Translations under genes and position numbers: made by a program
The notes under the pieces: generated by a model
What the model was told of the DNA's origin: nothing
Seen by the model: only the letters and a program-made list of their open reading frames with translations
The model's database searches: none
NCBI RefSeq assembly: GCF_000368025.1
Contig: NZ_KB849212.1
Span: forward strand, 1,210,600 to 1,274,599
DNA: 64,000 nucleotides
Source of the DNA: Acinetobacter parvus DSM 16617 = CIP 108168
GTDB taxonomy: Bacteria > Pseudomonadota > Gammaproteobacteria > Pseudomonadales > Moraxellaceae
Direction of reading: 5' to 3'
In this document: positions 26,730 through 37,500 of the stretch, piece by piece
Position numbering within the stretch: the first letter of the stretch is position 1
Layout: each line of letters starts with the position of its first letter

Positions 26730-27998
26730 TTAAAATAGTTGATAACCATACTCCCAAAATCGGGGTGGTGTTGATGCTAAACTTTCAGATAAGGCAGATG
26801 TATAAAAAAACAAATAAATAAAAGCTAGAGCAATTGAAATATAGGCTATATACCCAAAAACTTGGGAAACTCTTGAAGCTTCATATGTTGATGGATGAAA
26901 AGAAGCCGCATGCTCAAATTCAGGATTTTTAAGTAAAAAGACGAATAACCATAAAAGTGCAACTTGTGTAACAGGATAAATATGTATACCTGAAAAAGAT
27001 AAGTCGATACTTACTGCTATAAAAGCTGAAATTACAAAATAATTTTCCTTAAGATTCCATTTTATTCTTTTTAAAATATTCCAAATGACTAAAATAAGAA
27101 AACCAAATCCTATTAAGCCTGTTTCTGTTAAAACTTGAATAAATAAATTGTGTGGATGTGCTGAAATCACACCTGAGTACTGATCTAATTGATAAAACCC
27201 GCATCCAAAGATTGGATTTTGTGACCAGCATTGAAAAGCACTTACCCAAAGTTCATAGCGTCCACTCGTTGATTCTCTAACAATTGACCTTACATTAGAA
27301 GCAGAATGACTTGAAAAAAATAAAATAGAAAAATATGTGAGCCATGTAGCAGCATACGTGAATAATAATTTAAATCGTACAGCACGGTTAAATATACATA
27401 CGCATGCAATAAAAACACTATACGCTAAAGTTGCTGAACGACCACCATCTAAAAGAATAGATAAAAATGCCAAAAATAAAAAAAATAAATAGATAATTTT
27501 AAATTTTTCTTGTTTTAAGTAAAACCAAACTGCAAAAACAGATAGTACTAAAAAATAACTGTTATAGACTCGGATGTTCCATGGCGTTGGGTACCAATTG
27601 GAGTATATGCTATTGTGTATATATTTTACAATCTCTATTGGCAATATGGAAAAAATTGAGAAACTAATCCAAATAATAAATTTTGCTAATAACTCATTAT
27701 AATTAATAATCAAAAATGCTTTATAAAGAAGATAATATAATAATATTTCAAAAATAATAAATTGACTATTTCTTAGAAATAATAAGTGAAAAATAATAAA
27801 AATAATAAAAATATATTCAATTTTTTTTAGGTGTAAGTTTTTGTTAAAAACTAAGCTTAATAAAAGAAAAGTCTCAAGAACTCGTGATTCATTATAAAAA
27901 TTTGAACTTATATGTATTGAAAGACCCAAAATAAATGTTAAAAAATAAAGAGCTATAAAAAGCTCTTTATTTTTTAAATGCTTATTAAAGTTAAGCAT
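26730..27998 (-). CDS. tfpO: Pilin-specific oligosaccharyltransferase-like protein (TfpO/Wzy_C)
   Basis: The 422-aa protein has about twelve membrane segments and the Wzy_C/O-antigen ligase signature SGRYELWVSAFQCWSQNP followed by SAHPHNLFIQVLTETGLIGF near residues 245-295. It lacks the C-terminal domain of PglL. Its start overlaps the pilA stop by one base (TAATG), which ties it to the pilin. It is very AT-rich, with long A/T-only stretches around 27660-27850, unlike the pilin upstream and the genes on either side, suggesting separate acquisition. TfpO attaches glycan to the pilin; known targets end in serine, whereas this PilA ends in threonine. Confidence 0.78.
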   Translation of the reverse strand: MLNFNKHLKNKELFIALYFLTFILGLSIHISSNFYNESRVLETFLLLSLVFNKNLHLKKIEYIFIIFIIFHLLFLRNSQFIIFEILLYYLLYKAFLIINYNELLAKFIIWISFSIFSILPIEIVKYIHNSIYSNWYPTPWNIRVYNSYFLVLSVFAVWFYLKQEKFKIIYLFFLFLAFLSILLDGGRSATLAYSVFIACVCIFNRAVRFKLLFTYAATWLTYFSILFFSSHSASNVRSIVRESTSGRYELWVSAFQCWSQNPIFGCGFYQLDQYSGVISAHPHNLFIQVLTETGLIGFGFLILVIWNILKRIKWNLKENYFVISAFIAVSIDLSFSGIHIYPVTQVALLWLFVFLLKNPEFEHAASFHPSTYEASRVSQVFGYIAYISIALAFIYLFFYTSALSESLASTPPRFWEYGYQLF

Positions 27999-28450
27999 TA
28001 GGTTCCAACTTTACGACACTCTGAAGGTACATATTTTTCATTACCTGCTGTAGTCGAACAAGACCAAGTAACTGCAGAAGCAGTATATGACGGTGTCAAA
28101 TATACAGGAACAGATTTTGCTGTTGTAGCACCCATTGTTACAATGATTTGTCCTGCCTTACTAGCTCCACACGTTGCAGAAGCTACATTACCCGTACCAC
28201 CAGAAATTTCAGTAACGCCAACGCAAGCAGAACCAGCCGTACTAGGTGTGCCTGCTACAAGAGCACCTGCATTTAAAATATTTTCTGATACAGTAGCTTT
28301 CATAGCAGAAGCGGTTGTAATACCTTCAGAAACACGTGCACGAACAGTGTAATCTTGATAGGCAGGAATCGCAATTGCAGCCAAAATACCAATAATCGCT
28401 ACAACGATCATCAATTCGATAAGGGTAAAACCTTTTTGCATTGTGTTCAT
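27998..28450 (-). CDS. pilA: Major type IV pilin PilA/ComP
   Basis: The 150-aa prepilin has a seven-residue leader (MNTMQKG) and the mature start [20 protein letters not shown] with Glu5. Four cysteines follow (SACVG, ATCGA, WSCST, SECRK); the last pair makes the D-region loop. It is Ser/Thr/Ala-rich in the middle, with sites for O-glycosylation. It is the expected major subunit of pili for twitching motility and DNA uptake. A GGAGAAATGTT ribosome site precedes ATG 28450, and a sigma-54 promoter lies about 55-70 bases upstream. It is first gene of the pilA-tfpO-tfpX/Z unit. Confidence 0.94.
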   Translation of the reverse strand: MNTMQKGFTLIELMIVVAIIGILAAIAIPAYQDYTVRARVSEGITTASAMKATVSENILNAGALVAGTPSTAGSACVGVTEISGGTGNVASATCGASKAGQIIVTMGATTAKSVPVYLTPSYTASAVTWSCSTTAGNEKYVPSECRKVGT

Positions 28451-28834
28451 AACATTTCTCCAATGTATAAATTTTTATAAGCCTTTCGAGCTACTTTGTA
28501 TTTAGCATATTGTATGCCAATCCTTAGCTTAGCCAATTTTAACGCAAAAAAACAGAGACTTAAACAATTTTTCGATTGCTCATATATAAACCAATCCTGA
28601 CACTTGAAAGAAAAAAATGACAAAAAATGTCAACTTTCGCTTTTTATCTTTAACGTAGTAGGGGTTCAACCTTGATTATTTTCTAATTGTTGTAAAAATG
28701 AGCGAAACAAATCACAAAAAAACTCTTAATAAAGATCAAAATTTTTATCAACCGTTTATCGGAATAGAGAATGTAAAATCTCATACATGCCCAAATAACA
28801 AGGATTAACCTATACTAACATTAAAAACGATCAG
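28451..28834 (-). promoter_or_regulatory. pilA upstream region with PilR-type motifs
   Basis: The 384 bases carry no gene. Besides the sigma-54 promoter at 28504-28520, the palindrome TGACAAAAAATGTCA (28618-28632) and GTGTC on the minus strand near 28603 supply TGTC half-sites at roughly -110 to -140 from the start point. In Pseudomonas, PilR binds TGTC-type sites at a similar distance. The farther end (28821-28848) holds the terminator of the nuclease gene. Confidence 0.5.
28504..28520 (-). promoter_or_regulatory. Sigma-54 (-24/-12) promoter of pilA
   Basis: On the minus strand the sequence TTGGCATACAATATGCT has GG and GC separated by exactly ten bases, the required sigma-54 spacing. It places the transcript start near 28493, giving a leader of about 43 bases. 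pilA is sigma-54/PilR dependent in Pseudomonas. Confidence 0.72.
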
Positions 28835-28848
28835 TTAAGTTACTGACC
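28821..28848 (-). terminator. Terminator overlapping end of nuclease-like gene
   Basis: On the minus strand GGTCAGT pairs with ACTGATC (28842-28848 with 28829-28835) and is followed by GTTTTTAA. Confidence 0.65.
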
Positions 28849-29332
28849 ATAGCATCTTATTTTTCTGATCAACCACCAATGGATGAGTATCTATTGCCCT
28901 GACTTTTTGTCTCAATTTAAGTTTGACATCAGCAGGATTGATTGCTCGGGGAAACAGTCTCGAAGTATGTATAGGCTGCTCTAAATGCAATACAACTCGA
29001 ATTCTTTTCTTTTTAAGTGCCTCTTTCGCAAAATCCCGTTCAATTTGCTCATTGGCATTGACTTGAGCAGCAACCAACCCTGCCAATGTATCTCGGACTT
29101 TTAAAGCAATCTCATCGGCTAAATCAATCGTTTTAGTACGTGTATGTTGCCGATAGTCCTTGATTTCAATCAACCAAAAGTTTTGCTGTTCTAAATACAG
29201 CAAATCAACCGCTTTTGTACCACCACATACCGCATTGAACTGATTGCGATAAAATGACCATTCATCATACTTGGTCGCATTCGGTTCAGTAAAAGAAAAG
29301 GTGAGCTGCCCCTCTATAATTTTATTTTTCAT
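28835..29332 (-). CDS. Putative PD-(D/E)XK nuclease-like protein
   Basis: I do not recognise the 165-aa protein by name. It contains AVDLLYLEQQNFWLIEIKDYR, with Asp43, Glu56 and Lys58 spaced as in PD-(D/E)XK nucleases, preceded by a helix with Glu24 (DEWSFYRNQF). A second helix LADEIALKVRDTLAGLVAAQ follows, then a basic segment KKKRIRVVLHLEQP, as in the later strand and helix of that fold. No signal or membrane segment is seen. Its ATG is three bases after the stop of the ATPase gene, so the two are translationally coupled and probably act together. Function as a nuclease is inferred from the motif alone. Confidence 0.6.
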   Translation of the reverse strand: MKNKIIEGQLTFSFTEPNATKYDEWSFYRNQFNAVCGGTKAVDLLYLEQQNFWLIEIKDYRQHTRTKTIDLADEIALKVRDTLAGLVAAQVNANEQIERDFAKEALKKKRIRVVLHLEQPIHTSRLFPRAINPADVKLKLRQKVRAIDTHPLVVDQKNKMLWSVT

Positions 29333-29335
29333 CGA

Positions 29336-30385
29336 CTAGCCTACTTGCATAAAACGATCAGATTGAGTGAGTTCCTCATCTAATAATGTCAGTGTTTGCA
29401 AGGCATCTATGCTTTCACCTTGTTCAAGATAAACACCTTGATCAGTGGGACGTAAAGCAAAATATTTTTTAGGAATCGGGGCAAATTGCTTTTCTATGCT
29501 CAAAATTTCAATTTCCCTTAATAAAAATAAAGAATGAGTTGCCATAAATATCTGAATGCCGTTTTGACATAAATGTAGTAAAACCTTGGCAATCAATTTA
29601 ATTAATTTGGGGTTTAAATTGGTTTCAGGTTCATCCCAAAATAAATAGCCCTGTTCAAGTAAAGTGCCTGTACTGATGAGACGTGCTAACATTGCCAGTT
29701 TACGTAGTCCTTCTGCAATTAAGGGCATTTCCAAATTTCCCTCACCCACAATACTTAGATAGAATCGTCCGCTTTTACTGTCTACAAATACCTTGCCACC
29801 CATGGCCTCTTCAAGTGGCTTTAATAACTCAGCAATGCGTTTTTCTCTTGCTCCTTTAACCGTAGGCGCATTTAGTAATGAACAGGTATCTCGCCATGTT
29901 TCTTCAAATTCAACATAGGTATGCTCATATAGGGAAATGAACCAAGGGCATAAAGTAAGCAACTCACGTGTAGGAATAAAGACAGGGGGCTTTACTAACC
30001 ATTGCTCAGGTGCTTTCTCCATCTGTACTTCAGATTTACTGCGTGTTGAAAATACAAAACTTGTATCCAGGCTTTTATTATCAAAATTAAAGCTCAGTTC
30101 GCAACGCTCTGCGCCTTGTTTACGTCGAGCCAATCGCCCTAAAGTTTCAGGACGTAATACTGTCAATAATTTATCGGCATAACTTTTTTGCAAAAATACC
30201 TGTGTTGGACGTTCATTTAAATGCTGTTTGCTTTGGTAACCTGTTGCAAGTACTGCATACATACTTTTAAGTAAATGCGACTTTCCACAACCATTTTCCC
30301 CAATAATAATATTCAAACCCCGTGCAAAATCAAAGTTTGCCTCAGGAAATACCGTTAAATTTCTGACTGTTAGGTGCTTTAACAT
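29336..30385 (-). CDS. ABC-type/OLD-like ATPase
   Basis: This 349-aa protein is an SMC/RecF-like ATPase without a long coiled coil. Walker A is GENGCGKS (29-36), a signature-like helix AEGLRKL is at 224-230, Walker B is YLFWDEPETNLNP (247-259) and an H-loop His284 is in MATHSLFLL. This is the AAA_15/AAA_21 group, whose members often pair with nucleases in phage defence (for example OLD, Septu PtuA, PARIS AriA). The ATG at 30385 has AGTAGG six bases upstream; a TTG start 15 bases further is possible. It is coupled to the downstream nuclease-like gene. Substrate and trigger are unknown. Confidence 0.82.
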   Translation of the reverse strand: MLKHLTVRNLTVFPEANFDFARGLNIIIGENGCGKSHLLKSMYAVLATGYQSKQHLNERPTQVFLQKSYADKLLTVLRPETLGRLARRKQGAERCELSFNFDNKSLDTSFVFSTRSKSEVQMEKAPEQWLVKPPVFIPTRELLTLCPWFISLYEHTYVEFEETWRDTCSLLNAPTVKGAREKRIAELLKPLEEAMGGKVFVDSKSGRFYLSIVGEGNLEMPLIAEGLRKLAMLARLISTGTLLEQGYLFWDEPETNLNPKLIKLIAKVLLHLCQNGIQIFMATHSLFLLREIEILSIEKQFAPIPKKYFALRPTDQGVYLEQGESIDALQTLTLLDEELTQSDRFMQVG

Positions 30386-30443
30386 GCTCAACCTACTCAA
30401 ATATAGGGGGATAGTGGATTTTTCTATACTTTAACATAAGCAT

Positions 30444-31004
30444 TTAATTTAAAATAATAGGTTCATTCGGCAATTCATTTTGATTATGCAGATCAGATTC
30501 GACATAGTATTGATTCAATACTTGTCCAATGTCATCTACACCTTCAGTCACAGCTCGTAAATATTCTTTTTGAGCCAAGGTAACAACGATATTTTGGCAA
30601 ATTGTATTCCACGTCTCAGTTTGTGTTGCATTTTTTAAACCGCGGTCAATCACAATCTCAACTTTGCGCTCACAAAGGTTCAAATAAAGCAAAACCCCAC
30701 TATTGAGTTCGGTATCCCATACCCCTAATTCAGCAAACAGCTGTTGAGCACGTAATCTCGTATTTTGATGATAGGCCTGTGAGCAAGGAATATGCCCCTC
30801 TATCACTACCTGAATTTCACCGACATGACCTTTTTCAGCCTGTTGCACAGCGTTGGCTATGTGCATTCTATCTTGCTTATTGAAATAACGATGCGTAGAA
30901 GATATATAAAGGAAGTGTTTAAACCAGCGTTTTAAACTTGGTTGAACATGCTCATCCAGCTTAGGCTGGGTAATAATCTGTGTTGTATCTGTCTTTGTTA
31001 CCAT
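30444..31004 (-). CDS. TPM domain protein (cytosolic or peripheral)
   Basis: The 186-aa protein has a TPM domain (named for TLP18.3, Psb32 and MOLO-1): FNKQDRMHIANAVQQAEKGHVGEIQVVIEGH, LNSGVLLYLNLCERKVEIVIDRGL. It lacks the signal peptide, membrane helix and glycine tail of its neighbour. Its start overlaps the neighbour's stop by seven bases. Genes of this kind commonly form lemA-TPM-TPM operons in proteobacteria. The role is not established; it may assist membrane protein quality control. Confidence 0.82.
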   Translation of the reverse strand: MVTKTDTTQIITQPKLDEHVQPSLKRWFKHFLYISSTHRYFNKQDRMHIANAVQQAEKGHVGEIQVVIEGHIPCSQAYHQNTRLRAQQLFAELGVWDTELNSGVLLYLNLCERKVEIVIDRGLKNATQTETWNTICQNIVVTLAQKEYLRAVTEGVDDIGQVLNQYYVESDLHNQNELPNEPIILN

Positions 31005-32047
31005 GAACCTGATGCTCCTCCCCCGCCAAAACTGCCGCCACCGCCACTATAACCACCGCCACTGCCGCCACCAAAGCCCCCTCTACCGCCCCCTCGTCCA
31101 CCACCCGACAAAAAGGCTTGAAAAATAAGCTGGGCCAATGAAGTAATCAATAGAAAGAAAATTCCCACACCAAGCAATAAACTCATCACCAGACCAGCAC
31201 CATTGACCAGTCCCGCAACCGTTGCTGCCACAGCCGCAGTGGAAGCACTTAAACGGTTACCCACAATAAAGGAACCTACGACACCAGCAATTAAAATAAA
31301 TAGCGCCATCGTAAGCGTATTATCTTTGGCTTGTTGTGCTTGAATTGCCTGCTCATGTCGCTCTTTGAGCTCTTGAGCAGATTGTTGAGCGATCTCTGGA
31401 TCAAGGTTTACAATACGGCTAATTTCATCCAACCCAGCCGAAATCCCTTGTGCATATTGTCCCTGTTTAAATGCAGGTGTAATTTGGTTGCGAATAATAC
31501 GGCTGAGTACTACATCAGGTAAAACACCTTCCAGCCCATAACCCGTCAGAATCTGGATTTTGCGATCATTGACTGCAATTGCCATCAACAAACCATTATC
31601 ACGTTTTGCTGAACCTAGCTGCCATTTTTCACCTGTACGCAAAGCAAAATCAAAAATCGCTTCCTGACCTGTGGTGGGTACAATAATGACTCCAATTTGA
31701 GCTTTACCCTGTTGATAAAGGGCTAGAATTTTTTGATTGAGTTGCTGGATTTCAGCCTCGTTCAATATCTTAGCTTGATCAATCACAGGTTGGTTTAAAG
31801 TGGGTAAACCACGTATAGATTCCCCATCCGCCATATCATTGGCAACTGTAGCTAGTACGGGAGGCTGTTCTGTGGTTGTCGATGACTTAGTTTGTTGCTG
31901 CTGTTGCTGAATAATTTTTCCAGCAACCACTAGATCACCTTGATCTGTCGCAGTGGCGGTCTCAGCCCAGGTTGTATGTTGAAAACAAAGCATTGCAAAA
32001 ATGATGGTTAAAACATATTTTAATTTTTGCTTTAACTTGATCAACAT
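30998..32047 (-). CDS. YgcG-like TPM domain membrane protein with Gly-rich tail
   Basis: The 349-aa protein has a signal peptide (to about TTWA, residue 28), a periplasmic TPM domain (about 80-210; VIDQAKILNEAEIQQLNQKI, DNGLLMAIAVNDRKIQILTGYGLEGVL), two hydrophobic segments (about 245-310) and a tail of Gly/Ser repeats (GGGRGGGRGGFGGGSGGG...) ending SGSW. This is the YgcG/TPM_phosphatase layout. It sits 33 bases after lemA. It is probably anchored in the inner membrane with the TPM domain in the periplasm; the function is unknown. Confidence 0.85.
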   Translation of the reverse strand: MLIKLKQKLKYVLTIIFAMLCFQHTTWAETATATDQGDLVVAGKIIQQQQQQTKSSTTTEQPPVLATVANDMADGESIRGLPTLNQPVIDQAKILNEAEIQQLNQKILALYQQGKAQIGVIIVPTTGQEAIFDFALRTGEKWQLGSAKRDNGLLMAIAVNDRKIQILTGYGLEGVLPDVVLSRIIRNQITPAFKQGQYAQGISAGLDEISRIVNLDPEIAQQSAQELKERHEQAIQAQQAKDNTLTMALFILIAGVVGSFIVGNRLSASTAAVAATVAGLVNGAGLVMSLLLGVGIFFLLITSLAQLIFQAFLSGGGRGGGRGGFGGGSGGGYSGGGGSFGGGGASGSW

Positions 32048-32080
32048 ACGCCCCTCCTAAGCCGAAAACAATTTCAACGA

Positions 32081-32671
32081 TTAATTAAATGAAACTGTTG
32101 GCGCCTGTTGTGCAGATGAGTCTGCCTTAAAGTTTTCCTTGGTTTTCATCCCAATCACTTTTGCTGTCATTGCTTGTGGGAACTGACGCACATATGAATT
32201 GTAATCTTGCACTGTCGTAATATAACGGTTACGAGCAACCGCGATTCGATTTTCTGTACCTTCCAATTGTGCTTGTAAATCACGGAATTGTTCATTGGCT
32301 TTTAAATCTGGATAATTTTCAGAAACAGCAATTAAACGAGATAATGCACTTGTCAATTGACTTTGTGCTTGTTGATATTTTTCGAATAGCGCTGGGTCTT
32401 CCAACACTTCTTTATCTACTTTTAAACCCGCAACATTAGAACGAGCTTGCGTCACCTCTGTGAGGACTTGCTCTTCATGTTTGGCATAGCCTTTCACTAC
32501 ATTGACCAAATTAGGCACAAGGTCAGCACGGCGTTGATACTGGTTTTGTACTTCAGACCAGGAAGCATTCACGGCTTCATCTTTCACCTGCAAGGTGTTA
32601 TAGCCACAGCCTGTGAACAATAAGGTGCTTGCCAATACAGTTGCGAGCGCAGTTTGTTTGATCACTTTCAT
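32081..32671 (-). CDS. lemA: LemA family lipoprotein
   Basis: The 196-aa protein has a lipoprotein signal (LASTLLFTGCGYN, Cys22) and the LemA core NASWSEVQNQYQRRADLVPNLV with the four-helix pattern and ISVSENYPDLKANEQF-type segment. LemA proteins are membrane-associated helical bundles that occur with TPM-domain genes. It heads the lemA-TPM-TPM operon. The role is uncertain. Confidence 0.9.
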   Translation of the reverse strand: MKVIKQTALATVLASTLLFTGCGYNTLQVKDEAVNASWSEVQNQYQRRADLVPNLVNVVKGYAKHEEQVLTEVTQARSNVAGLKVDKEVLEDPALFEKYQQAQSQLTSALSRLIAVSENYPDLKANEQFRDLQAQLEGTENRIAVARNRYITTVQDYNSYVRQFPQAMTAKVIGMKTKENFKADSSAQQAPTVSFN

Positions 32672-32770
32672 AAAAATTTATCCTCAGGTTTTTCTTTATA
32701 TTTTTGCCATAATTCATTGTAATGTGATTTTTTGTTCGCTGTGTAACATTTATTTGTTGAAATCTTTATA

Positions 32771-32917
32771 TCATTGCATAGAATCATCGGAGAACTGTAA
32801 CCGTCGTACGGTAATCCCCAATGCCTTGAGGCGATTTAAATAATTTTCTCTGAATTTGCATTTACAACAGCCATCTTTATTGCCTGCACAATTTCCTGAT
32901 TGGTCTTCAAGTATCAT
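32771..32917 (-). CDS. Possible small Cys-rich protein
   Basis: A 48-codon frame from ATG 32917 reads MILEDQSGNCAGNKDGCC and continues with KCKFRENYLNRLKALGITVRR. It has cysteines at 10, 17, 18 and 20, which could bind a metal, followed by a basic helix. An in-frame stop lies five codons upstream, so ATG 32917 is the only start. The ribosome-binding site is weak. No family is recognised. Composition looks protein-like, but without a comparison it stays a candidate. Confidence 0.35.
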   Translation of the reverse strand: MILEDQSGNCAGNKDGCCKCKFRENYLNRLKALGITVRRLQFSDDSMQ

Positions 32918-32990
32918 GCTGAAAAATGATCAGCGACAGGGCAGAAAGCTTACAAGATTTGCTAAAACGACCTAAAAGATAAGATGAAAA

Positions 32991-33021
32991 TAGTAGAGCC
33001 TGCAAAATGCAGGCTCTACTT
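32991..33021 (-). terminator. Terminator of gltBD
   Basis: GTAGAGCCTGC (32993-33003) pairs perfectly with GCAGGCTCTAC (33009-33019); on the minus strand TATTTT follows. Confidence 0.8.
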
Positions 33022-33047
33022 AGACGTATTTTACAATATTTTCTGGA

Positions 33048-34502
<1,455 letters not shown>

Positions 34503-34540
34503 TCATCTCTGCACCTGCCTATGTCTTTGCAGTCGTGGAA

Positions 34541-37500
34541 TTATTGTGGATCAGCTTGGGTTGTTTTCAAAAGCGTTTGCAAATTAGCAGCTTTTGGTTT
34601 TACAAGCCAGAACTTACGACTATAGAAGTCGAACTCATTACGAATTTTATATGCCCAAGCACTACCTGTTTCTTTGATATGTTCATCAAGGATACGCAGT
34701 AGATTTTCTTTGTGATCTTCCATCGACTCGGTAGAGATACGATTGAGGTCAATCAGCTCATGGTTGTAGTAGTCTACAAAATCATTATCAAGGTCAAGTA
34801 CATAAGCGAAACCGCCTGTCATACCCGCACCGAAGTTATGACCGACTTTACCCAGTACTGTCACCACACCACCTGTCATATATTCACAACAGTGGTCGCC
34901 CGCACCTTCAATAACCGCAAAAGCACCTGAGTTACGAACAGCGAAACGCTCACCCGCAGTACCCGCAGCAAATAACTTACCGCCAGTCGCACCATACAAA
35001 CAAGTGTTACCGATGATTGCAGTATTTTGTGTTTGGAACGGTGAACCTTTTGGTGGGAAGATCGACACACGACCACCCGCCATACCTTTACCCACGTAAT
35101 CGTTTGCATCACCTTCAAGTTTGATATGCAAACCCCCAGCGTTCCAAACACCAAGTGACTGACCAGCAGTACCGACAAGATTCATGACTACTGGATTGTT
35201 TTCCATGCCCAAATTGCCATAACGGCGTGCAATTTCACCAGAAATACGCGCACCAATTGAACGGTCACAGTTACCGACAGTGAAGTTAAACGAACCACCT
35301 GTACCTGCTTCAATTGCTGGCAACATCTCAGCCACCATTTTCTCAGCTAAAACACCTTTATCAAATGGTGCATTACCTTGAACTTGGCAATATTGAGCTT
35401 TGCCTTCAGCAGCAGGATGTGATGTCAATAATGCACTGAGATCAAGATGCGCATGCTTTTCAGTTTCGCCTGGTAAAACCTCAAGCAAATCAACACGACC
35501 AATCAAATCTTTGAGTGATGCAACACCTAAAGCAGCCAGCCATTCACGTGTTTCTTCAGCAATAAACTTGAAGAAGTTGATCAGCATTTCTGGTTCGCCA
35601 ATATAATGCTCTTTACGTAAATGGTCTTGCTGTGTTGCAACACCAGTTGCACAGTTATTCAAGTGACAGATACGCAGGTATTTGCAACCTAATGCGATCA
35701 TTGGCGTAGAACCAAAACCAAAGCTCTCAGCACCTAAAATTGCAGCTTTAATTACGTCTAGACCTGTTTTTAAACCACCATCGGTTTGCACACGAACCTT
35801 ACCACGCAAATCATTGACACGAAGTGCTTGGTGCGCTTCACTTAAACCCAGTTCCCACGGCGAACCTGCATGGTGAATCGATGAAAGTGGAGATGCTGCT
35901 GTACCACCGTCATAACCTGAAATGGTAATAAAGTCAGCGTATGCTTTTGCCACACCTGCCGCAATCGTTCCAACACCTGGCTCTGATACTAGTTTTACCG
36001 ATACCATCGCTTGAGGATTGACTTGCTTCAAGTCAAAGATCAATTGTGACAAATCTTCAATTGAGTAAATGTCATGATGTGGAGGCGGAGAAATCAAAGT
36101 CACACCTGGTACTGAGTAACGTAAACGTGCAATTAAGCCATTCACTTTACCACCTGGTAACTGACCACCTTCACCTGGTTTTGCACCCTGTGCCACTTTA
36201 ATCTGCAACACTTCAGCAGAGGTTAAGTACGCAGGAGTTACACCAAAACGACCTGATGCAATCTGTTTGATTTTCGAGTTACGAATGGTGCCATAACGTG
36301 CAGGGTCTTCACCGCCTTCACCTGAGTTCGAACGACCACCAATCGTATTCATCGCAATTGCAATGGCTTCATGTGCTTCTGGAGACAATGCACCTAAAGA
36401 CATTCCCGCAGAGTCAAAACGCGGTAGAATTTCTTCAATCGTTTCAACTTGATCAATCGCAATCGAATTAGTTGTTTTTAACTTGAATAAGTCACGAATC
36501 GTAGCAACTGGACGGTTGTTTACTAGCTCAGCATATTCTTTAAAGTCTTGATATTGACCAGAACGTACAGCTTTATGCAAAGCATTGATCACGTCTGGGT
36601 TAAACGCATGGTACTCTTTACCAAATACGAATTTGAGTAAACCACCCTGATCAATTGGCTTACGATTTGACCAAGCTAAACTTGCCAGTTTCTTCTGGTC
36701 ATTTTCAAGATCAGCAAAGGTTGCACCCTGAATACGGCTTGGTACGCCAAGGAAGCATTTATCAACCACTTCAGAGGACAAACCGACCGCTTCAAACAAT
36801 TGGCCGCCACGATAAGAAGCAACTGTCGAGATCCCCATTTTAGAAAGAACCTTGAGCAAGCCTTTCTCAATCCCTTTACGGAAATTGGATTGTGCATGAA
36901 TTGGATCGCCCAGTAACTCACCTTTAGCAACCAGATCATTGATGACATCATAGGCAAGATATGGATATACCGCAGTCGCACCAAAACCTAGTAGTACTGC
37001 AAACTGATGTGGATCACGTGCAAAACCTGTTTCAACTAAAATGTTTGCATCAGTACGCAAACCCGTTTTAATCAAATGGTGATGTACCGCACCTGTTGCC
37101 AATGCAGAGTTTGCTGGCAAGAAACCTTCACGAATATTTTTATCGGTCAAAACGATTAAAGTTTTACCATCACGAACAGCTTGTGCAGCTTCTTCACAGA
37201 TGCGTGCGATTGCTGCCTGTAAACCTTCGGTTTCTGCATAGTTCAGGTCAATATCAACAACGCCATAGCCTTCGCGCTCTTTTTCAACATCGCGAAGCTG
37301 CTGCATTTTTGAATTAGACAATACAGGGCTGGAAATAATGATGCGGTCAGCGTGCTCTGGACCTTGTTCAAATACGTTTTGCTCACGACCTAAACAAGTT
37401 TCCAATGACATCACAATCGATTCACGTAATGGATCGATTGGCGGGTTGGTGACCTGAGCAAACTGCTGACGGAAATAGTCAGAAACATGGCGCACTTGAC

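Larger units (their letters stand above)
32672..33047. other. Intergenic region between lemA and gltD
   Basis: The 376 bases hold the lemA promoter region, AT-rich, a possible 48-codon gene (32771-32917) and the gltD terminator (32991-33021). I see no other gene. Confidence 0.6.

Noticed and set aside
31010..31110. Repeated GGC/CCG-rich tract suggesting a repeat array
   Set aside because: It encodes the Gly/Ser tail of the YgcG-like protein; no direct DNA repeat of fixed length.
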